Of a stretch of DNA of 64,000 nt, positions 46,180 to 54,724 are shown piece by piece. Source of the stretch: Pararhizobium sp. (GTDB taxonomy: Bacteria > Pseudomonadota > Alphaproteobacteria > Rhizobiales > Rhizobiaceae); contig CP051237.1 in assembly GCA_017794825.1 (NCBI GenBank), positions 3,793,501 through 3,857,500 on the forward strand, given 5' to 3'. The number at the start of each line of letters is the position of its first letter. The first letter of the stretch is position 1. Position numbers and translations under genes: made by a program. The notes below the pieces were generated by a model, which was not told the DNA's origin, ran no database searches, and worked only from the letters and a program-made list of their open reading frames with translations.

Positions 46180-46998
46180 TCAGCGGATCGCGTGAAAAGC
46201 TTCGATCTGACTTTTGATCGCGATCTCCGTCGGCAGCCGCTCCATGGAACTGGCGCCGTAAAACCCATGGCAATCCGAACATCGCGCCAGCACGTAAGCC
46301 GCATCCTCGGGGATCGCAATCGGTCCGCCGTGACAGAGGACAATGACATCGTCCCTGACGCTTCTCGCCGCCTGTGACCATGCCTCGATTTTTTCAACGC
46401 AATCGTCCAGCGTCACCGCCGTTTCGGCGCCAATTGCGCCGCCGGTCGTCAGGCCCAGATGACAAACGATGATGTCCGCGCCGGCGCGGGTCATATCGAT
46501 GGCGTCCTTTTCACTGAAGACGTAGGGGGTCGTCACCATGTCCCTGGCGTGAGCCCTTGCAATGATATCGACCTCGAGATCGAAACTCATGCCGGTTTCC
46601 TCGAGATTGGCGCGAAAGGTTCCGTCGATCAGCCCGACCGTCGGGAAATTCTGGACGCCGGCGAATCCCAGCGATTTCAGCTGGTCCAGAAAATGATCGG
46701 GCGACATGAAGGGATCGGTTCCATTGACCCCGGCGAGCACCGGCGTCTTCTTGACGACCGGCAGGACCTCTCTCGCCATCTCGACCACGATGTCATTAGC
46801 GTTGCCGTAGGCCAGCAGACCGGCTAGGGATCCGCGACCGGCCATGCGGTAGCGTCCGGAATTGTAGATGACGATCAGGTCGATGCCGCCGGCCTCCTCG
46901 CACTTGGCCGACAGTCCTGTTCCTGCTCCGCCGCCGATGATCGGGCGTCCTGCTTCGATTTTCGAGCGAAGTTTTCCGATGATGCCGCTTCGATCCAT
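46180..46998 (-). CDS. TIM-barrel protein, PEP-hydrolase-like (C-terminal Tm-1 type)
   Basis: Cytoplasmic 272 aa protein of the PF09370 phosphoenolpyruvate-hydrolase-like TIM-barrel family. The ATG at 46998 ([10 protein letters not shown]) has GAGG upstream; longer frames have no support. Recognisable segments are [35 protein letters not shown] and [11 protein letters not shown]. It corresponds to the C-terminal half of the plant Tm-1 protein, whereas the next gene (47016-48212) corresponds to the N-terminal half. It lies 17 bases after that gene in the same direction. The biochemical role of the pair in bacteria is not established to my knowledge. Confidence 0.85.
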   Translation of the reverse strand: MDRSGIIGKLRSKIEAGRPIIGGGAGTGLSAKCEEAGGIDLIVIYNSGRYRMAGRGSLAGLLAYGNANDIVVEMAREVLPVVKKTPVLAGVNGTDPFMSPDHFLDQLKSLGFAGVQNFPTVGLIDGTFRANLEETGMSFDLEVDIIARAHARDMVTTPYVFSEKDAIDMTRAGADIIVCHLGLTTGGAIGAETAVTLDDCVEKIEAWSQAARSVRDDVIVLCHGGPIAIPEDAAYVLARCSDCHGFYGASSMERLPTEIAIKSQIEAFHAIR

Positions 46999-47015
46999 GT
47001 TGCTCACCTCTGTCC

Positions 47016-48212
47016 TCATGCACTGATTGAATTGAAATTTTCGATGACCGTATCGGCGAATGCGGGATCGTTGATATGCGCGTCCATCTCGACGAGGCGG
47101 CGATTGGGCGCCTCCCGCCATCCGGCTCGGATTTCCTCGAAGAGCGCGGCGTCGGCGTGCGGGTCATGGAAGGGCATGTCCGGCGCGTCCAGGGCCGACA
47201 CGCCGCGCAACGGCAGCAGAAAACGCACCGGGCCTTCCATCTTGTTGAGCCGTGAAACGATGAATCGGCCGATTTCGCGGTTCTCCTCCTCGGTGGTGCG
47301 CATCAATGTGACGTTGGCGTTGTGAACATAGAGGTTACGTCCTTCGAACTTCTCCGGCACGGTGTCGCGGGCGGCGAAATTGACCATGTCGCAGGCGCCC
47401 ACGGAGCCGAGATAAGGCAGGCCGGTGCGGATGGCGGCGCCGAAACGGTCTTCCGTCGCTGCGAACACGCCGCCGAACAAAAGGTCGGGTATCTCCGTCG
47501 TCGTGATGTCCAGCAACCCGGTAAAATAACCTGAATCGGCTAACTTCTCCATGGACTGCCCGCCGACGCCGGTCGCATGGAAGACGCATATGTCATAGGT
47601 CTCCTCAAGAACGGCGCGAAGTTGCGTCACGCAATCGGTGGTCACTCCGAACATGGTCATGCCAAGCGCCGGACGGGACGAGCCGGATCGTTCGCGCTGA
47701 TTGACCGCCATGCCCGCCGCTGCGTTGGCTGCGTTTGCGATGACCGTTCTGGAAATCGCGTTGAGGCCGGCGATATCGACGACGGAATACATCATGGCGA
47801 TGTCGTTCGGTCCCATGTAGGGGGCCGTGTTTCCAGAGGCGACAGTGGACAACACAAGTTTCGGAACGCCGATCGGCAGACTGCGCATGGCTTCGGTCAC
47901 CAGCGCGGTGTTGCCCGATCCTCCAAGGCCCAGCACGCCGCCAATGTCTTTCTGTTTGGCAAGATAGACGGAAAGCGCTTTCGCCATTGCGGTGACAGCA
48001 GCGCCGCGATCGGACAATCCGAGCACGGATCCGGCGCCGTCCGGATGGCAGGCGGCGACCGTTGAAGCCGGGACGTCGGCGCCTGTGGGCGCTTCGCGCG
48101 TTCCCACGTCGACTGTGACCGTCTCCGCGCCAGCCTTTTCCGCGACCTGTTTTGCGTAGAGCAGTTCGTCCCTTTTCGTGTCGAACGTGCCGATGATGTA
48201 AAGCTTGTTCAT
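47016..48212 (-). CDS. Tm-1-like ATP-binding domain protein (UPF0261)
   Basis: Protein of 398 aa, family PF06792. The opening [16 protein letters not shown], central [38 protein letters not shown] and [13 protein letters not shown] are diagnostic. In plants and some fungi this domain is fused to a PEP-hydrolase-like TIM barrel; here the two halves are separate adjacent genes. In tomato Tm-1 the domain binds ATP and tobamovirus replication protein, a role without meaning in bacteria. Divergent from a GntR regulator with a palindromic site between them, and close to a sugar-type ABC importer, so a catabolic function is the better guess. Confidence 0.88.
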   Translation of the reverse strand: MNKLYIIGTFDTKRDELLYAKQVAEKAGAETVTVDVGTREAPTGADVPASTVAACHPDGAGSVLGLSDRGAAVTAMAKALSVYLAKQKDIGGVLGLGGSGNTALVTEAMRSLPIGVPKLVLSTVASGNTAPYMGPNDIAMMYSVVDIAGLNAISRTVIANAANAAAGMAVNQRERSGSSRPALGMTMFGVTTDCVTQLRAVLEETYDICVFHATGVGGQSMEKLADSGYFTGLLDITTTEIPDLLFGGVFAATEDRFGAAIRTGLPYLGSVGACDMVNFAARDTVPEKFEGRNLYVHNANVTLMRTTEEENREIGRFIVSRLNKMEGPVRFLLPLRGVSALDAPDMPFHDPHADAALFEEIRAGWREAPNRRLVEMDAHINDPAFADTVIENFNSISA

Positions 48213-48281
48213 GTGTCCTCCCGAGATTTCCGTCTTTTAGAAAAGCGCCGTCGGCTGATTTCTCACTTTTAAGAATATTGA

Positions 48282-48297
48282 GTATTGCATACAATAC
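48282..48297. promoter_or_regulatory. Candidate GntR/FCD operator
   Basis: GTATTG-CATA-CAATAC is a perfect 6+6 palindrome in the 133-base gap between the Tm-1-like operon and the GntR gene. Its core TTGCATACAA is close to the TTGTATACAA type of site bound by FadR/VanR-group GntR regulators. It could control both divergent directions. Confidence 0.6.
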
Positions 48298-48345
48298 ACA
48301 AATTAGGCTATTGGGAAGCGGAGATCAACAAGCGAGTGGAGCCCA

Positions 48346-49026
48346 ATGCAGAATTTCCGGCACCTGACATTGCGAGAGCGCATCTATGAGGAAGTCGTGC
48401 GTCTCATCGTCTCCGGCGATCTGCCAAGCGGCGCGCCAATTGACGAAAAGGCGATGATCGAACGTCTCAATGTCAGCCGCACGCCGTTCCGCGAGGCCAT
48501 CGGCACGCTGGCCAAGGAAGGGCTGGTAGAGATCAAGCCCTACAAGGGTTTTTACGTTCGCAGTTTCAGCCTGAAGGAGATCAAGGATCTCTACGACCTG
48601 CGCGGCACGCTGGAGGCGTTCGCCATCCGGTTGACCGTGCGCAATCTTGTCGACGACGACCTGAAAGTATTCGAGCGGCTGCTGGACGAGGGTCTTGCTG
48701 CCCTGCGCCGGCGGGACATGGAAACCTATGCCGAGCGGGACCGGGAGTTTCACGAGACCATCGCCCGTCTTTCCGGCAACGCCGCGCTGCTCGAAACGCT
48801 GGCGCGGCTCGACCTGCAGATTCAGATCTGCCGGGTCATCGCCAACGAAGACAGAGTCTTCGCCGAACGCGCCGCGCGCGAGCGCGACGACATTCTGAGC
48901 GCGTTGAGAAATCGCGACGAGGATCGCGCGGCGCAGTTGATGGCGAACCATATCGCCGACGTTCAATCGGCGGTGCTCGAACGCTTCGCCGAACGGGAGA
49001 GGCAGACTGGCGCCGAAACAGCCTGA
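48346..49026 (+). CDS. GntR-family regulator (FCD domain)
   Basis: Regulator of 226 aa. The N-terminal winged helix (residues about 5-70) contains LNVSRTPFREAIGTLAKEGLVEIKP split around the recognition helix. The C-terminal FCD domain has LYDLRGTLEAFAIR, DREFHETIARLSGN and a late MANHIADVQ histidine segment expected to bind a metal and an organic acid or sugar acid. It lies upstream of the sugar-type ABC operon and divergent from the Tm-1-like pair, and is likely the repressor of both. Confidence 0.92.
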   Translation: MQNFRHLTLRERIYEEVVRLIVSGDLPSGAPIDEKAMIERLNVSRTPFREAIGTLAKEGLVEIKPYKGFYVRSFSLKEIKDLYDLRGTLEAFAIRLTVRNLVDDDLKVFERLLDEGLAALRRRDMETYAERDREFHETIARLSGNAALLETLARLDLQIQICRVIANEDRVFAERAARERDDILSALRNRDEDRAAQLMANHIADVQSAVLERFAERERQTGAETA

Positions 49027-49029
49027 GGA

Positions 49030-49056
49030 GCCGTCCGGGAGGTCGGCCAGTTTTTT
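49030..49056 (+). terminator. Possible attenuator or terminator after the GntR gene
   Basis: GCCGTCC-GGGA-GGTCGGC forms a stem with one mismatch, and TTTTTT follows 3 bases later, just before the AGGAGG site of the binding-protein gene. It could uncouple regulator from transporter expression. Confidence 0.4.
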
Positions 49057-49071
49057 AAAGGGAGGAATACA

Positions 49072-50334
49072 ATGTTCAATAAAGTCACATCCATGCATCT
49101 TGCCGGGGCATTGGCCTTCGGCGCTGTCGTCGCGGCGTCGCCGGCCGGCGCGCAAACCCTGAATATGTGGGGACCGGAGAAGATCGCCGATCCGGCGGTC
49201 GCCGCGTTGTGGGAGAAGATCGCCGACGGCTTCGAGGCGACCCGTCCGGGCGTCACGATCGAATACATCGCTCCGACGGGCACCATTTCGAACGGCGCCG
49301 TCCAGGCCGCGATCCAGTCGGACGCCGGTCCCGATGTCGTTCTGACCAATTCCGGCATCGGCCGCATGACGACGGTCGTGAATTCCAAACTCGTGCAGCC
49401 TCTGACGGCCGACTACGAAGCCGGCTGGAAGGATCAGATCTACCCCTGGCTCTACGAACAGCTCAAGCAACCCTTCGACGGCGAAATCTACGAAGTGCCG
49501 GACGGCCTCGACGCGCTGGCCATCTGGTACCACAAGGACATGTTCGAGGAGCACGGCTGGGAGTTTCCGGACAGCTATGACGGCTTCCTGGAGCTTCTGC
49601 AGAAGATACAGGACGCCGGCGTGCAGCCGATCGTCGCCGCCCCGAACAACACCGGCAGCGCCGGCCACATCTTCGGCAACGTGCTGCAGGTCACGGCCGG
49701 AAGCGACGTGATGGGCGACGTGGTGTCCGGCGAAATCCCATGGACGGACGAAAGGGTGGTCGCCGGGCTCCAGGCCTTCGCCGATCTTGTCGACAAGGGA
49801 TATATCCAGCCCGAAATGGCGGCGCTCAACTTTGATGCGGGCACCCGGCTTTTCCTGTCCAAACGGGCGGCCATATTCGTCGGCGGCCCATGGTTCATCG
49901 GCATCGCCGCAGGCGCGGACTATCCCGTCGAGAACCTCGGCTACGTCTCCATGCCTTCGAACCTGGAGGGGGAGTCGATCCCGACAGGCGGCATCGGCTG
50001 GAGCTACATGATCCCGACCACGTCGAAGCAGCCGGATCTGGCGCGCGAATGGATCGGCTATCTGCTGAGCGACGAGGTCATGAAGATGCGCGCCGAGGAT
50101 CCGACGTCGTCAGCGATCTATCCGCGGGAACTCGAAGGCGTGGAGCCTGCGACGCCCGTCATGAAGGATATTTTTGACGCCGCCGCCAAGGGCGTAGGCT
50201 ACAATCCGAGCGTGTACGTGCCTGGAAGCACCATCGACACCTACTATCAGGTGATCCAGGGGCTTATTGGCGGACAGGTTTCGGTCGAGGACGGCGCTGC
50301 GCAGATCGAAGCGCAGATGCAGCAGGCCAAGTAA
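49072..50334 (+). CDS. Sugar-type ABC transporter substrate-binding protein
   Basis: Periplasmic binding protein of family 1 (CUT1-like), 420 aa. A signal peptide covers residues 1 to about 27 (ending PAGAQ). The mature protein begins TLNMWGPEKIADPAVAALWEKI, then FEATRPGVTIEYIAPTG and a typical hinge segment PDGLDALAIWYHKDMFEEHGW. An AGGAGG-like ribosome-binding site (GGGAGG) precedes the ATG. The gene heads a transport unit with two permeases and, after two enzyme genes, an ATPase. Ligand is probably a sugar, polyol or glycoside. Confidence 0.92.
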   Translation: MFNKVTSMHLAGALAFGAVVAASPAGAQTLNMWGPEKIADPAVAALWEKIADGFEATRPGVTIEYIAPTGTISNGAVQAAIQSDAGPDVVLTNSGIGRMTTVVNSKLVQPLTADYEAGWKDQIYPWLYEQLKQPFDGEIYEVPDGLDALAIWYHKDMFEEHGWEFPDSYDGFLELLQKIQDAGVQPIVAAPNNTGSAGHIFGNVLQVTAGSDVMGDVVSGEIPWTDERVVAGLQAFADLVDKGYIQPEMAALNFDAGTRLFLSKRAAIFVGGPWFIGIAAGADYPVENLGYVSMPSNLEGESIPTGGIGWSYMIPTTSKQPDLAREWIGYLLSDEVMKMRAEDPTSSAIYPRELEGVEPATPVMKDIFDAAAKGVGYNPSVYVPGSTIDTYYQVIQGLIGGQVSVEDGAAQIEAQMQQAK

Positions 50335-50362
50335 GACCGGACAATCGGGAACAGGGTGCGTG

Positions 50363-51328
50363 ATGACGAGTGAAGCGGCGGCCGGCAAGAACCGGTCCGG
50401 CATGGGTGCGCGGGGGCTGACCCATGCAACGCCGGCGGCGGGCGCGGCGCCGCCGGTCGGCGAACACGGACAGTCACAGGTGTGGTTGTTCCTTGCTCCG
50501 GCCTTCGCCGTCTACGCGGTTTTCACGCTACTCCCGATCGTCTGGACAGTTGTACTGTCCTTCACCGACAGCGGCGGCTTCAACACCACAGCCCGGTTCA
50601 CGGGACTGGAAAACTACGAAGCCGTCGCAACCGACCCCATCGCCTGGAGAGCTCTGTGGCAGACGATCCTCTGGCTCGTCTACCACTTGGTGCTGGCGGG
50701 CGGGCTGGGTCTGTTCCTGGCGCTGGCGATCGCCCGGCTCAGGCGTACTCAGGTCATGTTCCGGACGCTCTTCTTCCTGCCACATCTGGTATCGCTGGGC
50801 GTGGTCGGGGTCATCTGGGCGAACATATACGACCCGTATTTCGGCCTGTTGAATTCTGTGCTCGACAATCTGCATCTCGGCTTTCTCAAGCAGGGCTGGC
50901 TTTCGGATTCCCTGCTGGTCCTCTTTTCGGTCAACGTTGCAAGTTCCTGGCAAGGCTTCGGACTCTACATGCTGCTTTTCCTGGCGGGTCTGCAGAATAT
51001 CGACACGACCCTCTATGACGCGGCGGACGTGGATGGCGCGTCCTCCTTCCAGAAATTGCGTTACGTGACGCTGCCCGGACTGCGCGAGGTCACGACCTTC
51101 GTCGTCTCGCTCGCCCTGATCAACGGCCTGAAAGGGTTCGCCACAGTCTTCGTGATGACGAATGGCGGGCCATTCTACCGCAGCGAACTCATCACGACCT
51201 ACATCTACCGGCTGGCTTTCCAGGCGCAGCAACACGGGCGGGCAGCTGTGCTCTGCATCCTGCTCAGCCTCTTCGCGATCACGATCACCATTGTCTTCAA
51301 TCGCTGGCGCAGGAGGATCGATCAATGA
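50363..51328 (+). CDS. Sugar-type ABC transporter permease (MalF-like)
   Basis: Inner-membrane permease, 321 aa from the ATG at 50363 (MTSEAAAGKN); the longer frame upstream overlaps the binding-protein gene and is not used. Six hydrophobic segments follow a polar N-terminal region of about 40 residues. The coupling loop reads DTTLYDAADVDGASSFQKLRYV near residues 215-236, and the MalF signature LPGLREV follows. Its stop overlaps the next permease start as ATGA. Confidence 0.92.
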   Translation: MTSEAAAGKNRSGMGARGLTHATPAAGAAPPVGEHGQSQVWLFLAPAFAVYAVFTLLPIVWTVVLSFTDSGGFNTTARFTGLENYEAVATDPIAWRALWQTILWLVYHLVLAGGLGLFLALAIARLRRTQVMFRTLFFLPHLVSLGVVGVIWANIYDPYFGLLNSVLDNLHLGFLKQGWLSDSLLVLFSVNVASSWQGFGLYMLLFLAGLQNIDTTLYDAADVDGASSFQKLRYVTLPGLREVTTFVVSLALINGLKGFATVFVMTNGGPFYRSELITTYIYRLAFQAQQHGRAAVLCILLSLFAITITIVFNRWRRRIDQ

Positions 51329-52152
51329 TCGCATTCCGGCGCGAACTGCCGCTTGTCCTCTGCCTTGCCCCGGTGCTGATCATCATACTCGCGCCGTTTA
51401 TCTGGCTGATCGTCTCCAGCCTGAAATCACCCGCCGAGATCGGCGTCGCCGATCCCTTCGCGTTTCCGGAAAAGCTGATGTGGCGGAACTACGTGGACGC
51501 CTGGAACATCGGCGGTTTCGGCGATCTGGTGGTCAACAGTCTGATCAACCTGTGCGGGGTGGTGGCGCTGACGCTCGTCGTCTGCGCTCCGGCCGGTTTC
51601 GCCCTGGCCAAGATCCGGTTTCCGTTCAAGGAATGGATTTTCTATCTCTTTCTTCTCGGGCTCACGATACCGATCCAGGCCATCATCATACCGCTCTACC
51701 AGGTGCTTCAGGCGCTCGGACTGGTCAATTCGCTGCCGGGCATCATCCTCGCCCAGGTCAGCAACGGCATACCGTTCGGCATATTTCTGATGCGCAGCTT
51801 TTTCCAGGGCGTGCCTGACGAACTGGTCGAGGCGGCGAAGATCGATGGCGCGAGCTACTACCAGATCCTGACGCGCATATTTATGCCCATTTCGAAGCCG
51901 GCGATCCTGGCGCTTGTCGTGATTTCGGCGCTGTCGACATGGAACGACTTCTTTCTGCCGCTGATTGTCCTGATCTCCCCGGACGTGCAGACCCTGCCGC
52001 TCGGGCTCGTGCGCTTCGCGGGCACCTACACCTCGGAATATCGCCTGGTGTTTTCCGGAACGGTGATCTCGTTTCTGCCAATCGTCATTCTCTATCTCTT
52101 CACACAGCGCCGCTTCACGGAAGGCCTCACCCAGGGCGCCCTCAAAGGATGA
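51325..52152 (+). CDS. Sugar-type ABC transporter permease (MalG-like)
   Basis: Second inner-membrane permease of the CUT1-like importer, 275 aa, about six hydrophobic segments. The coupling loop DELVEAAKIDGASYYQILTRIF and the following MPISKPAILAL are typical of MalG proteins. It ends with LTQGALKG, the usual C-terminal tail. Overlaps of 4 bases with the preceding permease and with the following dehydrogenase gene show one tightly coupled operon. Confidence 0.93.
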   Translation: MIAFRRELPLVLCLAPVLIIILAPFIWLIVSSLKSPAEIGVADPFAFPEKLMWRNYVDAWNIGGFGDLVVNSLINLCGVVALTLVVCAPAGFALAKIRFPFKEWIFYLFLLGLTIPIQAIIIPLYQVLQALGLVNSLPGIILAQVSNGIPFGIFLMRSFFQGVPDELVEAAKIDGASYYQILTRIFMPISKPAILALVVISALSTWNDFFLPLIVLISPDVQTLPLGLVRFAGTYTSEYRLVFSGTVISFLPIVILYLFTQRRFTEGLTQGALKG

Positions 52153-53246
52153 AAATGCCCCATCACCAGCAACGCGAGATTCGCTACAATTTCGAATACG
52201 AGATCAGGCTCAAGGCCTGTTTCATCGGCTGCGGCGGTCACGCCTATCGCAACGTCTATCCGGCGCTGCGCTATGCGCCGGTCGAACTCACCGGCGTCTG
52301 CGATCTCGACCTCGACCGGGCGAAGCAGTTTGCGAAACTTTTTGGCGGCGAACGCGGGTACAGCGATCATCGAGAGATGCTGGAGGCGGAAAGGCCGGAC
52401 CTCGTCTTCATCGTCACCGCCTATACGCCGGACGGGCGGGTCCAGGCGACCGATATTGCCCTTTCCGCGCTTCAAGCGGGATCGCATGTCTGGATGGAGA
52501 AGCCTACGGCTGCGAGCGTCGCCGAGATCGAAAAGCTGCAACAGGCGAGCCGCGAGGCGGATCGCATGGTGATGACCGGAACGAAGAAGATCTTCTTTCC
52601 GACGATCGAGAAGCTGCGCGATCTCATAGACAGTCCCGACTTTGGCCGTCTGACGTCACTTGCCGTTCGCTACCCGCAACCGCTGCCCCCGATGGCGGAT
52701 CGCGGCGATCTGGTGAAGATGCGCAGTTTTCTCGACCATATCTATCATCCCGGCTCCATCCTCAATTATCTCGGCGGCGAAATCGAACGGGCCTCCTACG
52801 AGTGGGACGCGGTCACCGGCGCTACGGTCACGAATTTCAGGTTCAAAGGCGGGGCGATCGGCGCTCTCCACATGACGGCGGGGCAATCCTGGTCAGGTCC
52901 GCTGGAGCGTGTCGAGGTCATTGGCGAAGGCGCTCACGCGGTGCTGGAGAACGGAACGGACCTGACGGTCTATCGCAAGGCTGATCTGCCGGCCTATGGC
53001 CGTGCGGCAAGTTTCCTGCAGCCGGACGATCACGCGGCTCTGCTCTATTCCCCGGAGCGGTCGCTTGGACAGCTCTACAACAACAATCTCTTCTACCTCG
53101 GCTATGTGCCGGAAATCCTGCATTTGACCGACGCCATTCTCGAGGGGCATAACATCACCAAGGGGACGCTCGCCTCCGCCCGCGAGATCATGAAGCTGTT
53201 CGACTTCTATCGAACCACCGGACCGGGCGTCGCAGCCAATCTGTAA
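52149..53246 (+). CDS. Gfo/Idh/MocA-family oxidoreductase
   Basis: NAD(P)-dependent sugar or polyol dehydrogenase of 365 aa. The ATG at 52149 overlaps the permease stop (ATGA); longer in-frame extensions lie inside the permease gene. The Rossmann motif CFIGCGGHAYRNVYPAL starts near residue 24 and the conserved EKPTA is at 117-121, the Lys being the usual catalytic residue. The C-terminal half has the family beta-sheet domain (FLDHIYHPGSILNYLGGEIE). Being inside the importer operon, it probably oxidises the imported sugar or a derivative. Substrate unknown. Confidence 0.9.
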   Translation: MKMPHHQQREIRYNFEYEIRLKACFIGCGGHAYRNVYPALRYAPVELTGVCDLDLDRAKQFAKLFGGERGYSDHREMLEAERPDLVFIVTAYTPDGRVQATDIALSALQAGSHVWMEKPTAASVAEIEKLQQASREADRMVMTGTKKIFFPTIEKLRDLIDSPDFGRLTSLAVRYPQPLPPMADRGDLVKMRSFLDHIYHPGSILNYLGGEIERASYEWDAVTGATVTNFRFKGGAIGALHMTAGQSWSGPLERVEVIGEGAHAVLENGTDLTVYRKADLPAYGRAASFLQPDDHAALLYSPERSLGQLYNNNLFYLGYVPEILHLTDAILEGHNITKGTLASAREIMKLFDFYRTTGPGVAANL

Positions 53247-53260
53247 CTCTGGAGACCACA

Positions 53261-53641
53261 ATGGAAGAAAAGGACTTTATCTCGCGCAAGGAAGCCGGAC
53301 AGCGCGCCCAAACCCCGTTCGGCGAGCTGGTGTGGAAAATGGCGGCGGACACGATGGACGGCGCCGAAATGACGTTCGGCACCTGCATGATAGAGCCGGG
53401 AAAGCGCAACCCGTTGCATTCGCATCCTGACTGCGAGGAGATACTTTATCTGCTCAAGGGACGGTGTGAGCATCTGCTGGGCGACGAACTGATTTCCATG
53501 GAGGAGGGAGACGCAATCCGTATCCCTCGCGGCGTCAGACACTGGGCCAAGAACGTTGGCGATGAACCGCTTCTGGCGCTCATCGCCTTTTCTTCAGGCG
53601 TTCGCACAGCAATCAATCACGAAGGCGAAGGCGCGGCCTGA
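53261..53641 (+). CDS. Cupin-domain protein
   Basis: Small single-domain cupin, 126 aa. Metal ligands are visible: His53 and His55 in PLHSHPDCEE, Glu60, and His94 in GVRHWAKN. Small cupins in sugar operons act as isomerases, lyases or ligand sensors; the reaction here cannot be named. It sits between the dehydrogenase and the ATPase gene of the importer, which suggests a step in the same pathway. Confidence 0.88.
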   Translation: MEEKDFISRKEAGQRAQTPFGELVWKMAADTMDGAEMTFGTCMIEPGKRNPLHSHPDCEEILYLLKGRCEHLLGDELISMEEGDAIRIPRGVRHWAKNVGDEPLLALIAFSSGVRTAINHEGEGAA

Positions 53642-53656
53642 AAAAAGGAAAAAATC

Positions 53657-54721
53657 ATGGCGTCCATCTCGATGCGCGACATCCAGAAGCACTACGGCGC
53701 GGTGAAAGTGATTCACGGCGTCAGCATGGAGGTCGAAGACGGCGAATTCGTTGTGCTTGTCGGCCCGTCCGGCTGCGGAAAGTCGACCATGTTGCGCATG
53801 ATCGCTGGCCTTGAACCGATCACATCCGGTGAACTGCTGATTGGCGGCAAGATCGTCAACCGGCTCGCGCCGAAGGATCGCGACATCGCCATGGTATTCC
53901 AGAATTACGCGTTGTATCCGCATATGAACGTGGCGGAGAATATGGGTTTTTCATTAAAGCTCAGGGGAGCGCCCGCGGCCGAAACCGAAAAGCGGGTGCG
54001 TGAAGCTGCGCGCATTCTTGCGCTTGAACCCTATCTCGACCGCTTGCCGAAAAACCTCTCCGGAGGCCAGCGGCAACGGGTCGCCATGGGCAGGGCCATC
54101 GTTCGCGATCCCGAGGTGTTTCTGTTCGATGAACCGTTGTCCAATCTGGACGCCAAGCTTCGCGTCGCCATGCGCGCGGAGATCAAGCAATTGCATCGTC
54201 GGCTGGGCATCACCACCGTATACGTCACCCACGACCAGACGGAGGCCATGACCATGGCGGACCGTATCGTCGTCATGCACGACGGTCGTGTCGAGCAGGT
54301 GGGAACGCCGCTTGATATCTATGATCGACCTGCGTCCACTTTCGTTGCGACGTTCATCGGCATGCCCGCCATGAATTTGCTCGCCGGACGCGTCGAAAGC
54401 GGACAATTCATCAGTGACGACGGCATCCGTCTGCCTCTTCCGGCTTACGACAACCGGCTGGCCGAGGCCCGTCATCTTGTCTGCGGCGTCCGTCCGGAAA
54501 TGTTCGTGCAGGATCCCGAAGCCGGGATGGAGGTCACGATCGACGTGGTCGAACCGACCGGCTCGGAAACCCAGGTCGTCGCTCGCGCCGGAGACAGCGA
54601 GATCAATCTCCTGTTTCGAGAGCGGATCGGAGTGCGTCCCGGAGACACGATGCGTGTCCGGCCGGTTGACGGCGCGCCACACCTGTTCGACGCGGACAGC
54701 GGAATGCGGATCGTCTCCTGA
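53657..54721 (+). CDS. Sugar-type ABC transporter ATPase (MalK/UgpC type)
   Basis: ATPase of the CUT1-like importer, 354 aa. Walker A GPSGCGKST is at 36-44, signature LSGGQ at 134-138, Walker B VFLFDEP at 154-160, D-loop SNLDAKLR, and switch VTHDQTEAMT. The C-terminal region from about 235 is the MalK-type regulatory (TOBE) domain (GVRPEMF, VVEPTGSETQVVAR). It completes the transporter encoded upstream and ends 3 bases before the convergent monooxygenase gene. Confidence 0.94.
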   Translation: MASISMRDIQKHYGAVKVIHGVSMEVEDGEFVVLVGPSGCGKSTMLRMIAGLEPITSGELLIGGKIVNRLAPKDRDIAMVFQNYALYPHMNVAENMGFSLKLRGAPAAETEKRVREAARILALEPYLDRLPKNLSGGQRQRVAMGRAIVRDPEVFLFDEPLSNLDAKLRVAMRAEIKQLHRRLGITTVYVTHDQTEAMTMADRIVVMHDGRVEQVGTPLDIYDRPASTFVATFIGMPAMNLLAGRVESGQFISDDGIRLPLPAYDNRLAEARHLVCGVRPEMFVQDPEAGMEVTIDVVEPTGSETQVVARAGDSEINLLFRERIGVRPGDTMRVRPVDGAPHLFDADSGMRIVS

Positions 54722-54724
54722 TCT

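Noticed and set aside
51939..52148. N-terminal extension of the Gfo/Idh/MocA gene
   Set aside because: The extension overlaps the permease gene by 200 bases and is Arg/Pro rich; the ATG at 52149 fits the operon overlap and the Rossmann start.
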